Shown here one piece after another: positions 53,657-62,207 of a stretch of DNA of 64,000 nt. The position numbers were made by a program, and so were the translations under genes. The stretch's first letter is position 1. Each line of letters begins with the position of its first letter. The notes under the pieces are model-generated. The model was not told where the DNA came from. It did not search any database and was given only the letters and a program-made list of their open reading frames with translations. This DNA is from VRUE01 sp963774405 (GTDB lineage: Bacteria; Actinomycetota; Thermoleophilia; Solirubrobacterales; 70-9): assembly GCA_963774405.1 (NCBI GenBank), contig CAVZEV010000002.1, positions 1-64,000 on the forward strand. Direction: 5' to 3'.

Positions 53657-55024
53657 GTGCTGTTCGGCGCGAAGCTGACGGCGGCGCGGGCGGTCGGCGC
53701 CGCCAGCCGGGCGAGCGGGCGCGGCGGCGGCACGACGCTGCCGGGCCGGATGCTGCTGCGGCTCGACCCCGAGGCGCTCGCCCGCCTCGGCAAGCGCCTC
53801 GATCGGGCGACGATCGTCAGCGCCACCAACGGCAAGACGACGACCGCGGGGATGATCGCCGCCGCGCTGGAGGCCGATGGCCGCCACCCCGTGCACAACC
53901 GGGCCGGCTCCAACATGACCTGGGGCGTCGCCACGGCGCTGCTCGAGCAGCGCGGCTCCGAGGGCCTGTTCGAGGTCGACGAGGCCTGGCTGCCCAGGGT
54001 CTCGGCCCAGCTCGACCCCTCGCTGCTGGTGCTCGGCAACCTCTTCCGCGACCAGCTCGACCGCTACGGCGAGATGGAGACGCTGGCGAGCGAGTGGGGC
54101 AAGACCGTCGCCGCGCGCAGCGGCCGCAGCCGCTTCGCCCTCAACGCCGACGACCCGGCGATCGCCGACCTCGGCCGCGACGAGCGCGGCGATCCCCGCG
54201 AGGGCGTCGTCTACTTCGGCATCGAGGACGCCTCCCAGGCTCTGCCCGAGTTGCAGCACGCCTTCGACGCCAAGCACTGCCGTCGCTGCGGCGGGCCCTA
54301 CGCCTACGAGCGCGCCTTCGTCGGCCACCTCGGCCACTACTCGTGCCCCGGCTGCGGCGCGACCCGGCCGCGGCCCGATGTCGCCGCGACGGCGATCGAG
54401 CTGCGCGGGATGTCGGGCTCGCTGGTCGAGCTGCGCACGCCGCGGGGCGAGATCGAGCTGGAGCTGCCGCTGCCGGGCCTCTACAACGTCTACAACGCGC
54501 TCGCCGCGGTGACGGCGGCGCTCGAGCTTGGCGTTGCGCCACAGACGATCGCCGGCTCGCTGCGGGCCATGCGGGCCGCCTTCGGGCGGGTCGAGACGAT
54601 CGCCGTCGGCCCCACCGAGCTCTCGATCCTGCTGATCAAGAACCCCGCCGGCGCCAACGAGGTCCTGCGCACCCTGAGCCTCGAGGCCGGCGCGGAGAAG
54701 CTCGACCTCTGGATCGGGCTCAACGACCGGATCGCCGACGGGCGCGACGTCTCCTGGGTCTGGGACGCCGACTTCGAGCTGCTCGCCGGCGGCGTGCGGC
54801 GCGTCGTCTGCGCCGGCACCCGGGCGGCGGAGATGGCGCTGCGCCTGAAGTACGCCGGCTGGCCGCAGGAGGCGATCGAGGTCGTGCCGGAGGTCGAGGG
54901 CTCGCTCGACCGAGCGCTCGCCGCGGCGCCGAATCGCCTCTTCGCCCTGCCCACCTACACCGCCCTGCTCGAGCTGCGCAAGCTGCTCGCCGAGCGCGGG
55001 CTCGCCAAGGAGTTCTGGCGGTGA
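53657..55024 (+). CDS. murT: Lipid II isoglutaminyl synthase, Mur-ligase-like subunit MurT
   Basis: MurT with GatD amidates D-glutamate of lipid II to D-isoglutamine. The 455-residue protein has the ATP loop SATNGKTTTAGMI (near residue 55), the Mur middle domain, a zinc ribbon CRRCGG ... CPGCGA (near residues 211-235) typical of MurT, and the C-terminal GLNDRIADGRDVSWVWDADFE region that holds the catalytic Asp contributed to GatD. The GTG follows the kinase stop without a gap. A methyltransferase gene separates it from gatD. Confidence 0.93.
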   Translation: MLFGAKLTAARAVGAASRASGRGGGTTLPGRMLLRLDPEALARLGKRLDRATIVSATNGKTTTAGMIAAALEADGRHPVHNRAGSNMTWGVATALLEQRGSEGLFEVDEAWLPRVSAQLDPSLLVLGNLFRDQLDRYGEMETLASEWGKTVAARSGRSRFALNADDPAIADLGRDERGDPREGVVYFGIEDASQALPELQHAFDAKHCRRCGGPYAYERAFVGHLGHYSCPGCGATRPRPDVAATAIELRGMSGSLVELRTPRGEIELELPLPGLYNVYNALAAVTAALELGVAPQTIAGSLRAMRAAFGRVETIAVGPTELSILLIKNPAGANEVLRTLSLEAGAEKLDLWIGLNDRIADGRDVSWVWDADFELLAGGVRRVVCAGTRAAEMALRLKYAGWPQEAIEVVPEVEGSLDRALAAAPNRLFALPTYTALLELRKLLAERGLAKEFWR

Positions 55025-55749
55025 ACAAACTGATCTGGCACGAAGTCGAGTGCGGCGGCTACAGCGCCGACCTCGCCCTCTGGGAGGAGCTCGCGGCGCA
55101 GGCCGACAAGCCGATCATGGAGCTCGGCTGCGGCGCCGGGCGGGTGACGCTGCACCTGGCGGCGAAGACCGGCCTGCTCGTGATCGGGCTCGACAACGAC
55201 AGGAAGCTGATCGAGGCGATCTGGGAAAGGGGGTTCAACACCACGGCCGACGCCGAGCAAAAGGACGTCCGCGCCTTCGAACCGATGGCCACCCGCTTCA
55301 GCCTGGTGATCGCGCCGATGCAGCTGATCCAGCTGCTCCGCGACAGCCAGGAGCGCGTCGCCTGCCTCTCCTGCGTGATGGAGAGCATGCTGCCGGGCGC
55401 CCGCGCCGCCTTCGCGATCGTCGAGGCGATGCCCGATCCACTGCCCCCCGGCACGAGCGCGCCGCCGCTGCCCGACGTGCGCGAGATCGAAGGTTGGATC
55501 TACTCGAGCCTGCCACTCGAGCCGGTCGCCCTGCCGGAGGCGATCCTGCTGCGCCGGCTGCGCCAGACGGTCGACCCCGACGGCGAGATGAGCGAGGAGC
55601 TGAACGAGATCGAGCTTGCCCTGATCTCCGCCGAGACGCTCGAAGCGGAGGGCCGCTCCGTCGGCCTCCAGCCGATCGGCCGGCGAGAGATCCCGGCGAC
55701 CGAAGCGCACGTCGGCTCCACCGTCGTCCTCTTCGAGAAGGACGCCTGA
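55021..55749 (+). CDS. SAM-dependent methyltransferase encoded between murT and gatD
   Basis: The 242-residue protein has motif I in IMELGCGAGRVTLHLAAK (about residues 33-50), motif II acid in VIGLDNDRKLIEAI, and SLVIAPMQLIQLLRDSQERVACLSCVMESMLPGARAAFAIVEAM. Its GTG overlaps the murT stop and its stop overlaps the gatD ATG, so all three are translationally coupled. Co-expression with the lipid II amidation enzyme suggests work on an envelope precursor or its carrier, but no substrate can be read from the sequence. Confidence 0.85.
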   Translation: MNKLIWHEVECGGYSADLALWEELAAQADKPIMELGCGAGRVTLHLAAKTGLLVIGLDNDRKLIEAIWERGFNTTADAEQKDVRAFEPMATRFSLVIAPMQLIQLLRDSQERVACLSCVMESMLPGARAAFAIVEAMPDPLPPGTSAPPLPDVREIEGWIYSSLPLEPVALPEAILLRRLRQTVDPDGEMSEELNEIELALISAETLEAEGRSVGLQPIGRREIPATEAHVGSTVVLFEKDA

Positions 55750-56483
55750 TGGAGCTGCGCTTCCTCGCCCTCTACCCGGAGCAGATGAACATCTACGCCG
55801 ACCGCGGCAACGTCCTCTTCCTGCAGCGGCGCTGCGAGTGGCGGGGAATCGACTTCGCCTACGCCGGCGCCGGCCCGGGCGAGGAGTTCGACCCCGCCGC
55901 CCACGACTTCATCTACCTCGGCGGCGGCCAGGACCGCGACCAGCGCGCCGTCGCGGCCGACATGGTCGAGAGCAAGCGCTCGGCGATGGCGCAGGCGAGC
56001 GACGATGGCGCCGTCGTGCTCGCCGTCTGCGGCGGCTACCAGCTGCTCGGCAGCAGCTACCAGCTCGACGAGGAGACGCTGCCCGGGCTCGGCCTGGTCG
56101 ATCTGGAGACGGTGCGCAGCCCGGGGCCGCGCCTGATCGGCAACGTCGCGATCGAGGTCGACCTCGGCGAGGGGCCGCGGGTCCTGGCCGGCTTCGAGAA
56201 CCACGGCGGCCGCACCCACCTCGGCGCCGGGGCGAAGCCGCTGGGCAAGGTGCTGAAGGGATTCGGCAACAACGGCGAGGACGGCCTCGAGGGCGTGCGC
56301 CGCGGCAACCTGATCGGCACCTACCTGCACGGCCCGCTGCTGCCCAAGAACGCCTGGCTCGCGGACCACCTGATCGCCCTGGCCCTGGAGCGCCGCTACG
56401 GCGAGCGCCCCGAGCTGGAGCCGCTAGAGGACGAGCTCGAGCGCGCCGCGCACGAGTCGGCCCGCCGCGCGGCGCTCGGCTAG
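55749..56483 (+). CDS. gatD: Lipid II isoglutaminyl synthase, glutamine amidotransferase subunit GatD
   Basis: GatD supplies ammonia from glutamine to MurT. The 244-residue protein belongs to the CobB/CobQ-like class I amidotransferases: FIYLGGGQDRDQ, the nucleophile Cys in VLAVCGGYQLLG (about residue 94) and the His in GTYLHGPLLPKN (about residue 192). N-terminal LYPEQMNIYADRGNVLFLQRRC is typical. The last 40 residues are rich in Glu and Arg. Confidence 0.93.
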   Translation: MELRFLALYPEQMNIYADRGNVLFLQRRCEWRGIDFAYAGAGPGEEFDPAAHDFIYLGGGQDRDQRAVAADMVESKRSAMAQASDDGAVVLAVCGGYQLLGSSYQLDEETLPGLGLVDLETVRSPGPRLIGNVAIEVDLGEGPRVLAGFENHGGRTHLGAGAKPLGKVLKGFGNNGEDGLEGVRRGNLIGTYLHGPLLPKNAWLADHLIALALERRYGERPELEPLEDELERAAHESARRAALG

Positions 56484-56515
56484 CGCGGACCAACCCCGAA
56501 GTACCCGCCCGGCCC

Positions 56516-57169
56516 TTAGCGCCCGGCGGTCCGCCGCTCGTCGCGGAGCAGCTCGCGGGCGAGCAAATCGGTCAGCAGCCTGTTCACACGCTCCGCTTTC
56601 CAGCCGCAGTTCGCGGTCAGGGCGCGGATGGTGTCCGGCGAGACGATCGCGAAGACGATGTCGGCGACGGCTTCGGGGTCGAGTCCCGGGCGCAGCTCGC
56701 CACTCTCTGCCAGCGGGCCCAGCAGGTGCAGGGGGCCTTCGCGGCGCCCACGCTCCATCTGGGCCAGAAAGGACGCGACCTCGGGCTCCGCCGGTGCCGT
56801 CGCCCGCAGGACGTCGATCAGCGATGCGACGCGCGGCGTTACCTCCACCATGTATTCGACATAGAGCTCGATCTTGCCAAGCGGGTCCTCGGTTGCCTGA
56901 ATCCGCCTCGCCCAGCGCCGCCGGCTTGGATGTGTCTCGGGGTCCTCACCGCCGGCGACCAGACGCGCCGCGGCCGCCGCCAGCAGCGCCGCCTTGGTCC
57001 CGTAGGCGAGATAGATGGTCTGCACGTGCACTCCGGCCGCATCGGCGATTTCCTGCACGCTGGTGGCGATATAGCCGCGTTCGACTATCAGCTCGGCGGC
57101 GGCCCGCTCGATCCGCGCTCGCGTCGGAGCGCCGCGGCGGCTCGGGCTTGAGGGTCTGGCGGCGTTCAT
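56516..57169 (-). CDS. TetR-family transcriptional regulator
   Basis: The 217-residue protein has an N-terminal HTH (ARIERAAAELIVERGYIATSVQEIADAAGVHVQTIYLAYGTKAALL, about residues 18-63) and a helical ligand-binding domain. The ATG is preceded by GGAGG. It is divergent from the glycosyltransferase gene across 56 bp that contain a CTATA/TATAG palindrome, so it probably represses both genes until a ligand binds. Confidence 0.9.
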   Translation of the reverse strand: MNAARPSSPSRRGAPTRARIERAAAELIVERGYIATSVQEIADAAGVHVQTIYLAYGTKAALLAAAAARLVAGGEDPETHPSRRRWARRIQATEDPLGKIELYVEYMVEVTPRVASLIDVLRATAPAEPEVASFLAQMERGRREGPLHLLGPLAESGELRPGLDPEAVADIVFAIVSPDTIRALTANCGWKAERVNRLLTDLLARELLRDERRTAGR

Positions 57170-57176
57170 CCTCCTC

Positions 57177-57194
57177 CTATAGTGTCAGTATATA
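57177..57194. promoter_or_regulatory. Candidate TetR operator between tetR-like and glycosyltransferase genes
   Basis: CTATA-N8-TATAG (57177-57181 and 57190-57194) is a short inverted repeat in an AT-rich patch that also holds TATAGT/TATATA hexamers usable as -10 elements on either strand. CGGAGGAG at 57212-57219 is the ribosome-binding site of the glycosyltransferase. Confidence 0.45.
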
Positions 57195-57225
57195 GCGCAA
57201 CTCTAGAACGAACGGAGGAGAGACG

Positions 57226-58380
57226 ATGCGAATTCTCTGCAGCACGCCGCCGACGGAGGGTGCCTTCGGGCCAGTCGTTCCGCTGGCGAAGGCGCTGGTC
57301 GATGCGGGCCATGAGGTGATCGTGGCAACCGGGCCCGACCTCCAGCAGCGTGTTGCCGAGCAGGGTCTGAGCGGAGTGGTCGCGGGGCCGAGCGCGATGG
57401 AGGGTGCCCTTGCCGCAATGGCGGACCCGGTGCTCCAGGCGCCGGGTGCCGATCAACACCGGGAGTTCCCCGCGGCGATGTTCGGCGCGACGATCGCGCC
57501 GGCCAAGCTCCCGGTGCTGCGCGAGCTCGCGGACAGCGTCGAGCCGGCCCTCGTCCTGCACCCGCCGATCGACCTCGCCGCGCCGCTGCTGGCTGCCGAA
57601 CGGGGATTGCCTTCGGTCTGTTACGGGTTCGGGCACCCGCTCGAGCCACCCATGCTCGAGGCCATGGCCGAGAGAGTGGCGCCGCTGTGGTCGGCGGCAG
57701 GCCTCGATCCAGACCCCCACGCCGGCCTCTACCTGCACCGGTATCTGGACCCCTGCCCATCGGGGTTGCAGATCGACCGAGGAGCCGCCAAGCCGGTTGC
57801 CGAGCCGATCAGGCCCGAGATTCCGGGTGACGAAGGCTCCCCGCTTCCCGCCTGGGCAGAGGAGCTCGGCAATCGCCCCACCGTCTATGTGTCGCTCGGC
57901 ACCGTTCCCCTCTTCAACCAGCCGGCCCGTTTCCAGCTGATCCTCGAGAAGCTGGTCGAGGACGACCTCGAGCTCGTGGTGACGGTCAGCGAGCTGCATG
58001 AGCCGGACGCCCTCGGCGAGCTTCCTCCAAACGTGCGCGTCGAGCGATGGCTGCCACTGGCGCCGTTGCTGCCCCGCTGCGACGCGGTCCTCTGCCATGC
58101 CGGGACCGGTACCACGCTCGCGGCGCTCGCTGCCGGTCTGCCCCTGGTGCTGGTTCCCGACGGCGCCGACCAGTTCAGGAATGCCTCGGCCTGCGAGGAA
58201 GCCGGTGTCGCCCGTGTTCTCGCTCCCGAGGAGGTTGACCCCACGGCCGTTCGGGACGCGGTCACAGCCGTCCTCGCGGAGGGTTCGGCAGAGCGCGCGG
58301 CGGCGGAGATGCTGGCGGCGGAGATCGCAGCGATGCCTTCAGCTGCGGAGGTGGCCGAAGGGCTTCTGCCCCGGGGATGA
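57226..58380 (+). CDS. UDP-glycosyltransferase (GT1, macrolide/flavonoid-type)
   Basis: The 384-residue GT-B enzyme has an N-terminal acceptor domain (MRILCSTPPTEGAFGPVVPLAKALVDAGHEV) and a C-terminal donor domain with VYVSLGTVPLF, VRVERWLPLAPLLPRCDAVLCHAGTGTTLAALAAGLPLVLVP (about residues 267-308) and the DGADQFRNA pair that binds the sugar nucleotide. The family glycosylates small hydrophobic molecules, including antibiotics as a form of inactivation. The divergent TetR gene suggests induction by the acceptor or a related compound. Confidence 0.88.
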   Translation: MRILCSTPPTEGAFGPVVPLAKALVDAGHEVIVATGPDLQQRVAEQGLSGVVAGPSAMEGALAAMADPVLQAPGADQHREFPAAMFGATIAPAKLPVLRELADSVEPALVLHPPIDLAAPLLAAERGLPSVCYGFGHPLEPPMLEAMAERVAPLWSAAGLDPDPHAGLYLHRYLDPCPSGLQIDRGAAKPVAEPIRPEIPGDEGSPLPAWAEELGNRPTVYVSLGTVPLFNQPARFQLILEKLVEDDLELVVTVSELHEPDALGELPPNVRVERWLPLAPLLPRCDAVLCHAGTGTTLAALAAGLPLVLVPDGADQFRNASACEEAGVARVLAPEEVDPTAVRDAVTAVLAEGSAERAAAEMLAAEIAAMPSAAEVAEGLLPRG

Positions 58381-58403
58381 CCGCACCGAGCCGCCGGCGC
58401 GGA

Positions 58404-58844
58404 CTAGCGGCCGCTGGAGCCGAAGCCGCCGTCGCCGCGGGCGGACTCGGCCAAAGACTCGGCCTCGACCGGCTCGGCCAGGGCGATCGGGGTGATCACG
58501 AGCTGGGCGATGCGATCACCCGGCTCGACCCGGAAGACCTCGGCCGGGTCGGTGTTGAGCAGCAGGACGCGGACCTCACCGCGGTAGCCGGAGTCGATCA
58601 GGCCCGGGCTGTTGACCAGGCTGATCCCGTGGCGCTTGGCCAGGCCCGAGCGCGGCAGCACCAAGCCGGCGTGGCCATCCGGGATCTCCACCGCGATCCC
58701 CGTCCCGACGCTCCACCGCTCCCCCGGCCCGATATGCGCCGCCTCGCAGGCATACAGATCGAGGCCGGCATCCCCCTCATGAGCCCTGCTCGGCAGCACG
58801 GCCTCGGGCTTCAGCTTCGCGACGGGGAGCTTCACCGCGCTCAC
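58404..58844 (-). CDS. dut: Deoxyuridine 5'-triphosphate nucleotidohydrolase
   Basis: dUTPase hydrolyses dUTP to dUMP, keeping uracil out of DNA. The 146-residue trimeric-type enzyme has all five motifs: HEGDAGLDLYA, PRSGLAKRHG, GLIDSGYRGEV, RIAQLVI and the flexible C-terminal RGDGGFGSSGR. The GTG at 58844 (SAVKLPVAKLKPEAVLPS) gives the normal size. Palindrome C separates it from hflX upstream on the same strand. Confidence 0.95.
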   Translation of the reverse strand: MSAVKLPVAKLKPEAVLPSRAHEGDAGLDLYACEAAHIGPGERWSVGTGIAVEIPDGHAGLVLPRSGLAKRHGISLVNSPGLIDSGYRGEVRVLLLNTDPAEVFRVEPGDRIAQLVITPIALAEPVEAESLAESARGDGGFGSSGR

Positions 58845-58857
58845 CCTACCTTTGGGA

Positions 58858-58947
58858 GAGGGAGGGGGCACTCCTCGAGCGGGCGGATACTCAAAATGCC
58901 GGGCTCATTGCCCGGCATTTGTCCGGGCGAGTAGTGCCCCCTCCCTC
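58858..58947. repeat. Palindrome C between hflX and dut
   Basis: A 15-bp perfect outer stem (GAGGGAGGGGGCACT / AGTGCCCCCTCCCTC) encloses an imperfect middle and an 11-bp inner hairpin AAATGCCGGGC-TCATT-GCCCGGCATTT. The right arm includes part of the hflX stop codon (58946-58948). The outer arms recall the GCACCCTCCCCC arms of palindromes A and B. On RNA it would form one long hairpin between two co-directional genes. Confidence 0.75.
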
Positions 58948-60256
58948 ACACAACGGCAAGGTCATCGAACCGGTGCAGCTCGGCCACCGGGGCCTTGGCC
59001 CGGACCAGGACGCCGTCCTCGCGCTCGGTTCGCTCGAGGTCTCCGGCGACCTCGTGCAGCTCGTGCAGGCGCCCGCCCTCGGCGTAGGGGATCAGCAGCT
59101 CAACCTCGGCGAGGGTGTCCTCGAAGGCCGTCTCGATGCGCTCGCGCAGGCGGTCGAGCCCGCTGTCGGCGAGGGCGGAGACCAGCACCGCGTCGGGGTG
59201 GCGCAGCAGCACCTCGGCCCGTTCGTCCTCGTCGAGCAGGTCGGCCTTGTTGAGCACCAACAGGCGGGGCTTCTCGCCGGCGCCGATCTCCTCCAGAACC
59301 TCGTCGACCGCCTGCATGTCCGCCGCCTGGCGCTGCTCCGGCGCCGCGGCGTCGACGACGTGCAGGATCAGGTCGGCGAGCACGGTCTCCTCCAGCGTCG
59401 CCTTGAAGGCCTCGACCAGCTGGTGGGGCAGCTTCTCGATGAAGCCGACCGTGTCGGTGACGAGGTAGTCGCGCCCGCAGAGCTCGAGGCTGCGGGTGGT
59501 CGGGTCGAGCGTGTGGAAGAGCCGGTCGCCGACCCCGACCTCGGCCCCGGTGAGGGCGTTGAGCAGGGTCGACTTGCCGGCGTTGGTGTAGCCGGCGAGG
59601 GCTACCCGCGGCAGCGAGGAGCGTTCGCGGCGGGCGCGCATCACGCCGCGGTTGCGTTCGAGCCGGGCGAGCCGGCGGCGCAGCGCCGCGATGCGGTCGC
59701 GGGCGAGCCGGCGGTCGGTCTCGATCTGGCTCTCCCCAGGGCCCCTGGTGCCGATGCCGCCGCCGAGCCGCTCGAGGTGGGTCCAGAGCCCGCGCATGCG
59801 GGCGAGGTTGTACTCGAGCTGGGCCAGCTCGACCTGCAGCTTGCCCTCGGCCGAGTGGGCGTGGTCGGCGAAGATGTCGAGGATCACCGCGGTGCGGTCG
59901 ATCACCGGCACCCCGAGCGCGGCCTCGAGGTTGCGCTCCTGGCGCGGCGCCAGCTCGTCGTCGCAGGCGACCACGTTGGCGTCGCAGGCCTCGATCTCGG
60001 CCTTCAGCTCGGTCAGCTTGCCGCGGCCGACGTAGCGGTCGGGGTCGGGCTGCTCGCGCTGCTGGACCGCCTCGCCCGCGGTGGCGACCCCGGCCGTGCG
60101 CAGCAGCTCCTTCAGCTCGGCGAGCGGATCGCCCTCCTCCTGCCCACTTGTGATCCCGATCGCCAGCGCCCGCTGGCGAGCGCGCGGGTTGGAGACACCG
60201 GCCCCGCCCATGCCGTTGCGCGTCTCCGCCCGTCGCCCGTTTCTCGACCGCTGCAT
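58946..60256 (-). CDS. hflX: GTPase HflX
   Basis: HflX is a ribosome-associated GTPase that rescues stalled or stress-damaged ribosomes. The 436-residue protein has the N-terminal HflX domain (DRYVGRGKLTELKAEIEACDANVVACDDELAPRQERNLE, GPGESQIETDRRL) and a TRAFAC GTPase domain: G1 GYTNAGKSTLLN, G3 DTVGFIEKLPHQ and G4 NKADLLD. The ATG at 60256 fits the family length. It is divergent from the epimerase gene. Confidence 0.94.
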   Translation of the reverse strand: MQRSRNGRRAETRNGMGGAGVSNPRARQRALAIGITSGQEEGDPLAELKELLRTAGVATAGEAVQQREQPDPDRYVGRGKLTELKAEIEACDANVVACDDELAPRQERNLEAALGVPVIDRTAVILDIFADHAHSAEGKLQVELAQLEYNLARMRGLWTHLERLGGGIGTRGPGESQIETDRRLARDRIAALRRRLARLERNRGVMRARRERSSLPRVALAGYTNAGKSTLLNALTGAEVGVGDRLFHTLDPTTRSLELCGRDYLVTDTVGFIEKLPHQLVEAFKATLEETVLADLILHVVDAAAPEQRQAADMQAVDEVLEEIGAGEKPRLLVLNKADLLDEDERAEVLLRHPDAVLVSALADSGLDRLRERIETAFEDTLAEVELLIPYAEGGRLHELHEVAGDLERTEREDGVLVRAKAPVAELHRFDDLAVV

Positions 60257-60276
60257 CTTTCCCAAGTGTAGGCGGC

Positions 60277-60282
60277 TAGTCT
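60277..60282 (+). promoter_or_regulatory. -10 element (TAGTCT) of the epimerase gene
   Basis: TAGTCT ends 8 nt before the GTG at 60291 and fixes that start. Confidence 0.45.
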
Positions 60283-60290
60283 TTGCCGTC

Positions 60291-61286
60291 GTGAAGGTCT
60301 TCGTCACGGGAGGAACCGGCTTCATCGGCGGCGAGGTGGTGCGCCAACTGCGCGCCCGCGGCGACGAGGTCGTTTGCCTGGTTCGCAGCCCGGAGAAAGC
60401 CGGCAAGCTGACCGAGCTCGGCTGTGAGCTCGTCAGCGGCGACCTCGGTGACGCCGAGGCCCTGCGCTCCGGCATGGAGGGCTGCGACGGCCTGGTCCAC
60501 GCCGCGGCGATGTACGAGGTCGGGATCCCGGCCAAGCAGCACCCGGCGATGTACGAGGCCAACGTGCGCGGCAGCGAGCGCGTGCTGCGGGCGGCGCTCG
60601 AGGCCAAGGTGGGCAAGGTCATCTACGTCTCGACCGTCGGCGTCTTCGGCAACACGCACGGCAAGGTCGTCGACGAGAGCTACGAGCACCCCGGCAAGGA
60701 GTTCACCTCCTACTACGAGGAGACCAAGCTCGAGGGCCACCGGATCGCGAAGCGGATGATGGACGAAGACGGCCTCCCCGGCGTGATCGTCCAGCCCGGC
60801 GGCGTCTACGGGCCCGGCGATACCTCGCAGATCGCCGATCTGCTGAGCGAATTCTTCGCCGGACGCCTCTTCATGCTGCCCTTCCCGGACCTCGGCATCT
60901 GCCTGACCCATGTGGAAGACATCGCCGCCGGCATCCTGCTTGCGCTCGACAAGGGCAAGGTCGGCGAGACCTACGTGATCAGCGGCCCGGTGACGACGAT
61001 GCGCGAGGCGATCGAGACGATCGCGGCCGTCAGCGGCCGCAAGGCGCCGAAGCGCAACCTGCCGACGCCGCTGATGAAGGCGCTGACCCCGATCGGGCCG
61101 CTCGTCGGCAAGCTGATGGGCCAACCCCCGAACCTCCGCGAGCTGATCTCCTCGGCCGACGGGGTGACCTTCTGGGCGAGCTACGAGAAGGCCGGGCGCG
61201 AGCTGGGCTACGAGCCTCGCGGCATGGACGAGGGGATGCGGCAGACGCTCGAAGCGGATGAGCGATTTCCCGATCCGGTTGCGTGA
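60291..61286 (+). CDS. NAD-dependent epimerase/dehydratase family protein (extended SDR)
   Basis: The 331-residue protein has the NAD(P) motif FVTGGTGFIGGEVVRQL at the N-terminus, GLVHAAAMYEVG, the active-site SYYEETKLEGHRIAK (Tyr-x3-Lys) and QPGGVYGPGDTSQ. It resembles the dihydroflavonol reductase/3-beta-HSD-like group, which acts on ketones or sugars; the substrate is open. Its stop abuts palindrome D. Confidence 0.88.
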   Translation: MKVFVTGGTGFIGGEVVRQLRARGDEVVCLVRSPEKAGKLTELGCELVSGDLGDAEALRSGMEGCDGLVHAAAMYEVGIPAKQHPAMYEANVRGSERVLRAALEAKVGKVIYVSTVGVFGNTHGKVVDESYEHPGKEFTSYYEETKLEGHRIAKRMMDEDGLPGVIVQPGGVYGPGDTSQIADLLSEFFAGRLFMLPFPDLGICLTHVEDIAAGILLALDKGKVGETYVISGPVTTMREAIETIAAVSGRKAPKRNLPTPLMKALTPIGPLVGKLMGQPPNLRELISSADGVTFWASYEKAGRELGYEPRGMDEGMRQTLEADERFPDPVA

Positions 61287-61352
61287 GGGTGTCGGGGGAG
61301 GGCTCGCTGGAGCAACAGCGGGGAGGCTCCGGGAGACCCTCCCCGGGCACCC
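61287..61352. repeat. Palindrome D after the epimerase gene
   Basis: Imperfect arms GGGTGTCGGGGGAGGGCTC (61287-61305) and GAGACCCTCCCCGGGCACCC (61333-61352) enclose an inner stem CTGGAGC / GCTCCGG. The arms share the GGGTGCCC-GGGGAGGG pattern of palindromes A and B. It starts right after the stop codon and could serve as a terminator, though no T tract follows. Confidence 0.65.
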
Positions 61353-61365
61353 GTAGGCGAACCTG

Positions 61366-62205
61366 ATGCGCGTAATCGACGTAATGCACTTGGGGCGGCC
61401 GCACGTGATTGGCTGCTGGGAGGTGGACGGAGCGCTTGTCGATCCGGGGCCTCAATCGTCGATGGAGACGCTCTTGGAGGCAATCGGCGACGAGCAGCCG
61501 CGGGCTTTGCTGCTGACTCATATCCATCTCGATCACGCGGCGGCGACCGGGGCGCTGGTGCGGCGCTGGCCGGACCTGGAGGTCTACGTGCACGAGCGCG
61601 GCGCGCGGCACCTTGTCGACCCCTGGAAGCTGCTGGCCAGTGCTGAACGGCTCTACGGCGATCAGATGGAGCGCCTCTGGGGTGAGATCGTGCCGGTGCC
61701 TGAGGCCAACGTGAGGCCGCTGGCCGGCGGCGAGGACGTGCTCGGCATGCGGGTCGCCTATACGCCTGGGCACGCCTCCCACCACGTCAGCTACTTCCAC
61801 GAGGAGAGCGGCACCGCCTTCGTCGGCGACGTCGGCGCGGTTCGCATACCGCCCTCGAAGCTCGTCGTCCCACCCACGCCTCCGCCCGACATCGACATCG
61901 AGGCTTGGCTCGACTCGATCGCCCTGGTCGAGTCCTGGCGCCCCGAGCGCCTCGCCCTCACCCACTTCGGCCCGGTCGATGACCCGATCGAGCACCTCGA
62001 GCTCGTTCGCGCCCGCCTGCGCGAAGAGGCCGACCTCGCCCGCGAGCTCTCCGAACAGGACTACGAGCGCCGGCAGCGCGCCCTGGCCGCCGAGAGTCTC
62101 GCCCCCGAGACGGCGGAGGAGTTGCTCCAAGCCGTCCCGCCCCAATACCAGTGGCGCGGCCTCAACCGCTACTGGGAAAAGCGCGCCGAGCGCGAAGCGG
62201 CGTAG
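61366..62205 (+). CDS. MBL-fold metallohydrolase
   Basis: The 279-residue protein has the metallo-beta-lactamase motif THIHLDHAAATG (about residues 51-62), the second His in YTPGHASHHVSYF, the bridging Asp in AFVGDVGAVRI and the last His in ALTHFGPVDD. The C-terminal 60 residues form a helical part. Members of this soluble group hydrolyse thioesters, lactones or similar bonds; which one is not clear. Its 3' end meets that of hipA. Confidence 0.88.
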   Translation: MRVIDVMHLGRPHVIGCWEVDGALVDPGPQSSMETLLEAIGDEQPRALLLTHIHLDHAAATGALVRRWPDLEVYVHERGARHLVDPWKLLASAERLYGDQMERLWGEIVPVPEANVRPLAGGEDVLGMRVAYTPGHASHHVSYFHEESGTAFVGDVGAVRIPPSKLVVPPTPPPDIDIEAWLDSIALVESWRPERLALTHFGPVDDPIEHLELVRARLREEADLARELSEQDYERRQRALAAESLAPETAEELLQAVPPQYQWRGLNRYWEKRAEREAA

Positions 62206-62207
62206 GC

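Noticed and set aside
51575..54337. 920-residue minus-strand frame
   Set aside because: It is antisense to the lipid kinase and murT genes and a shifted frame of the cyclophilin gene; the low-complexity Ala/Gly/Arg composition is typical of shadows.
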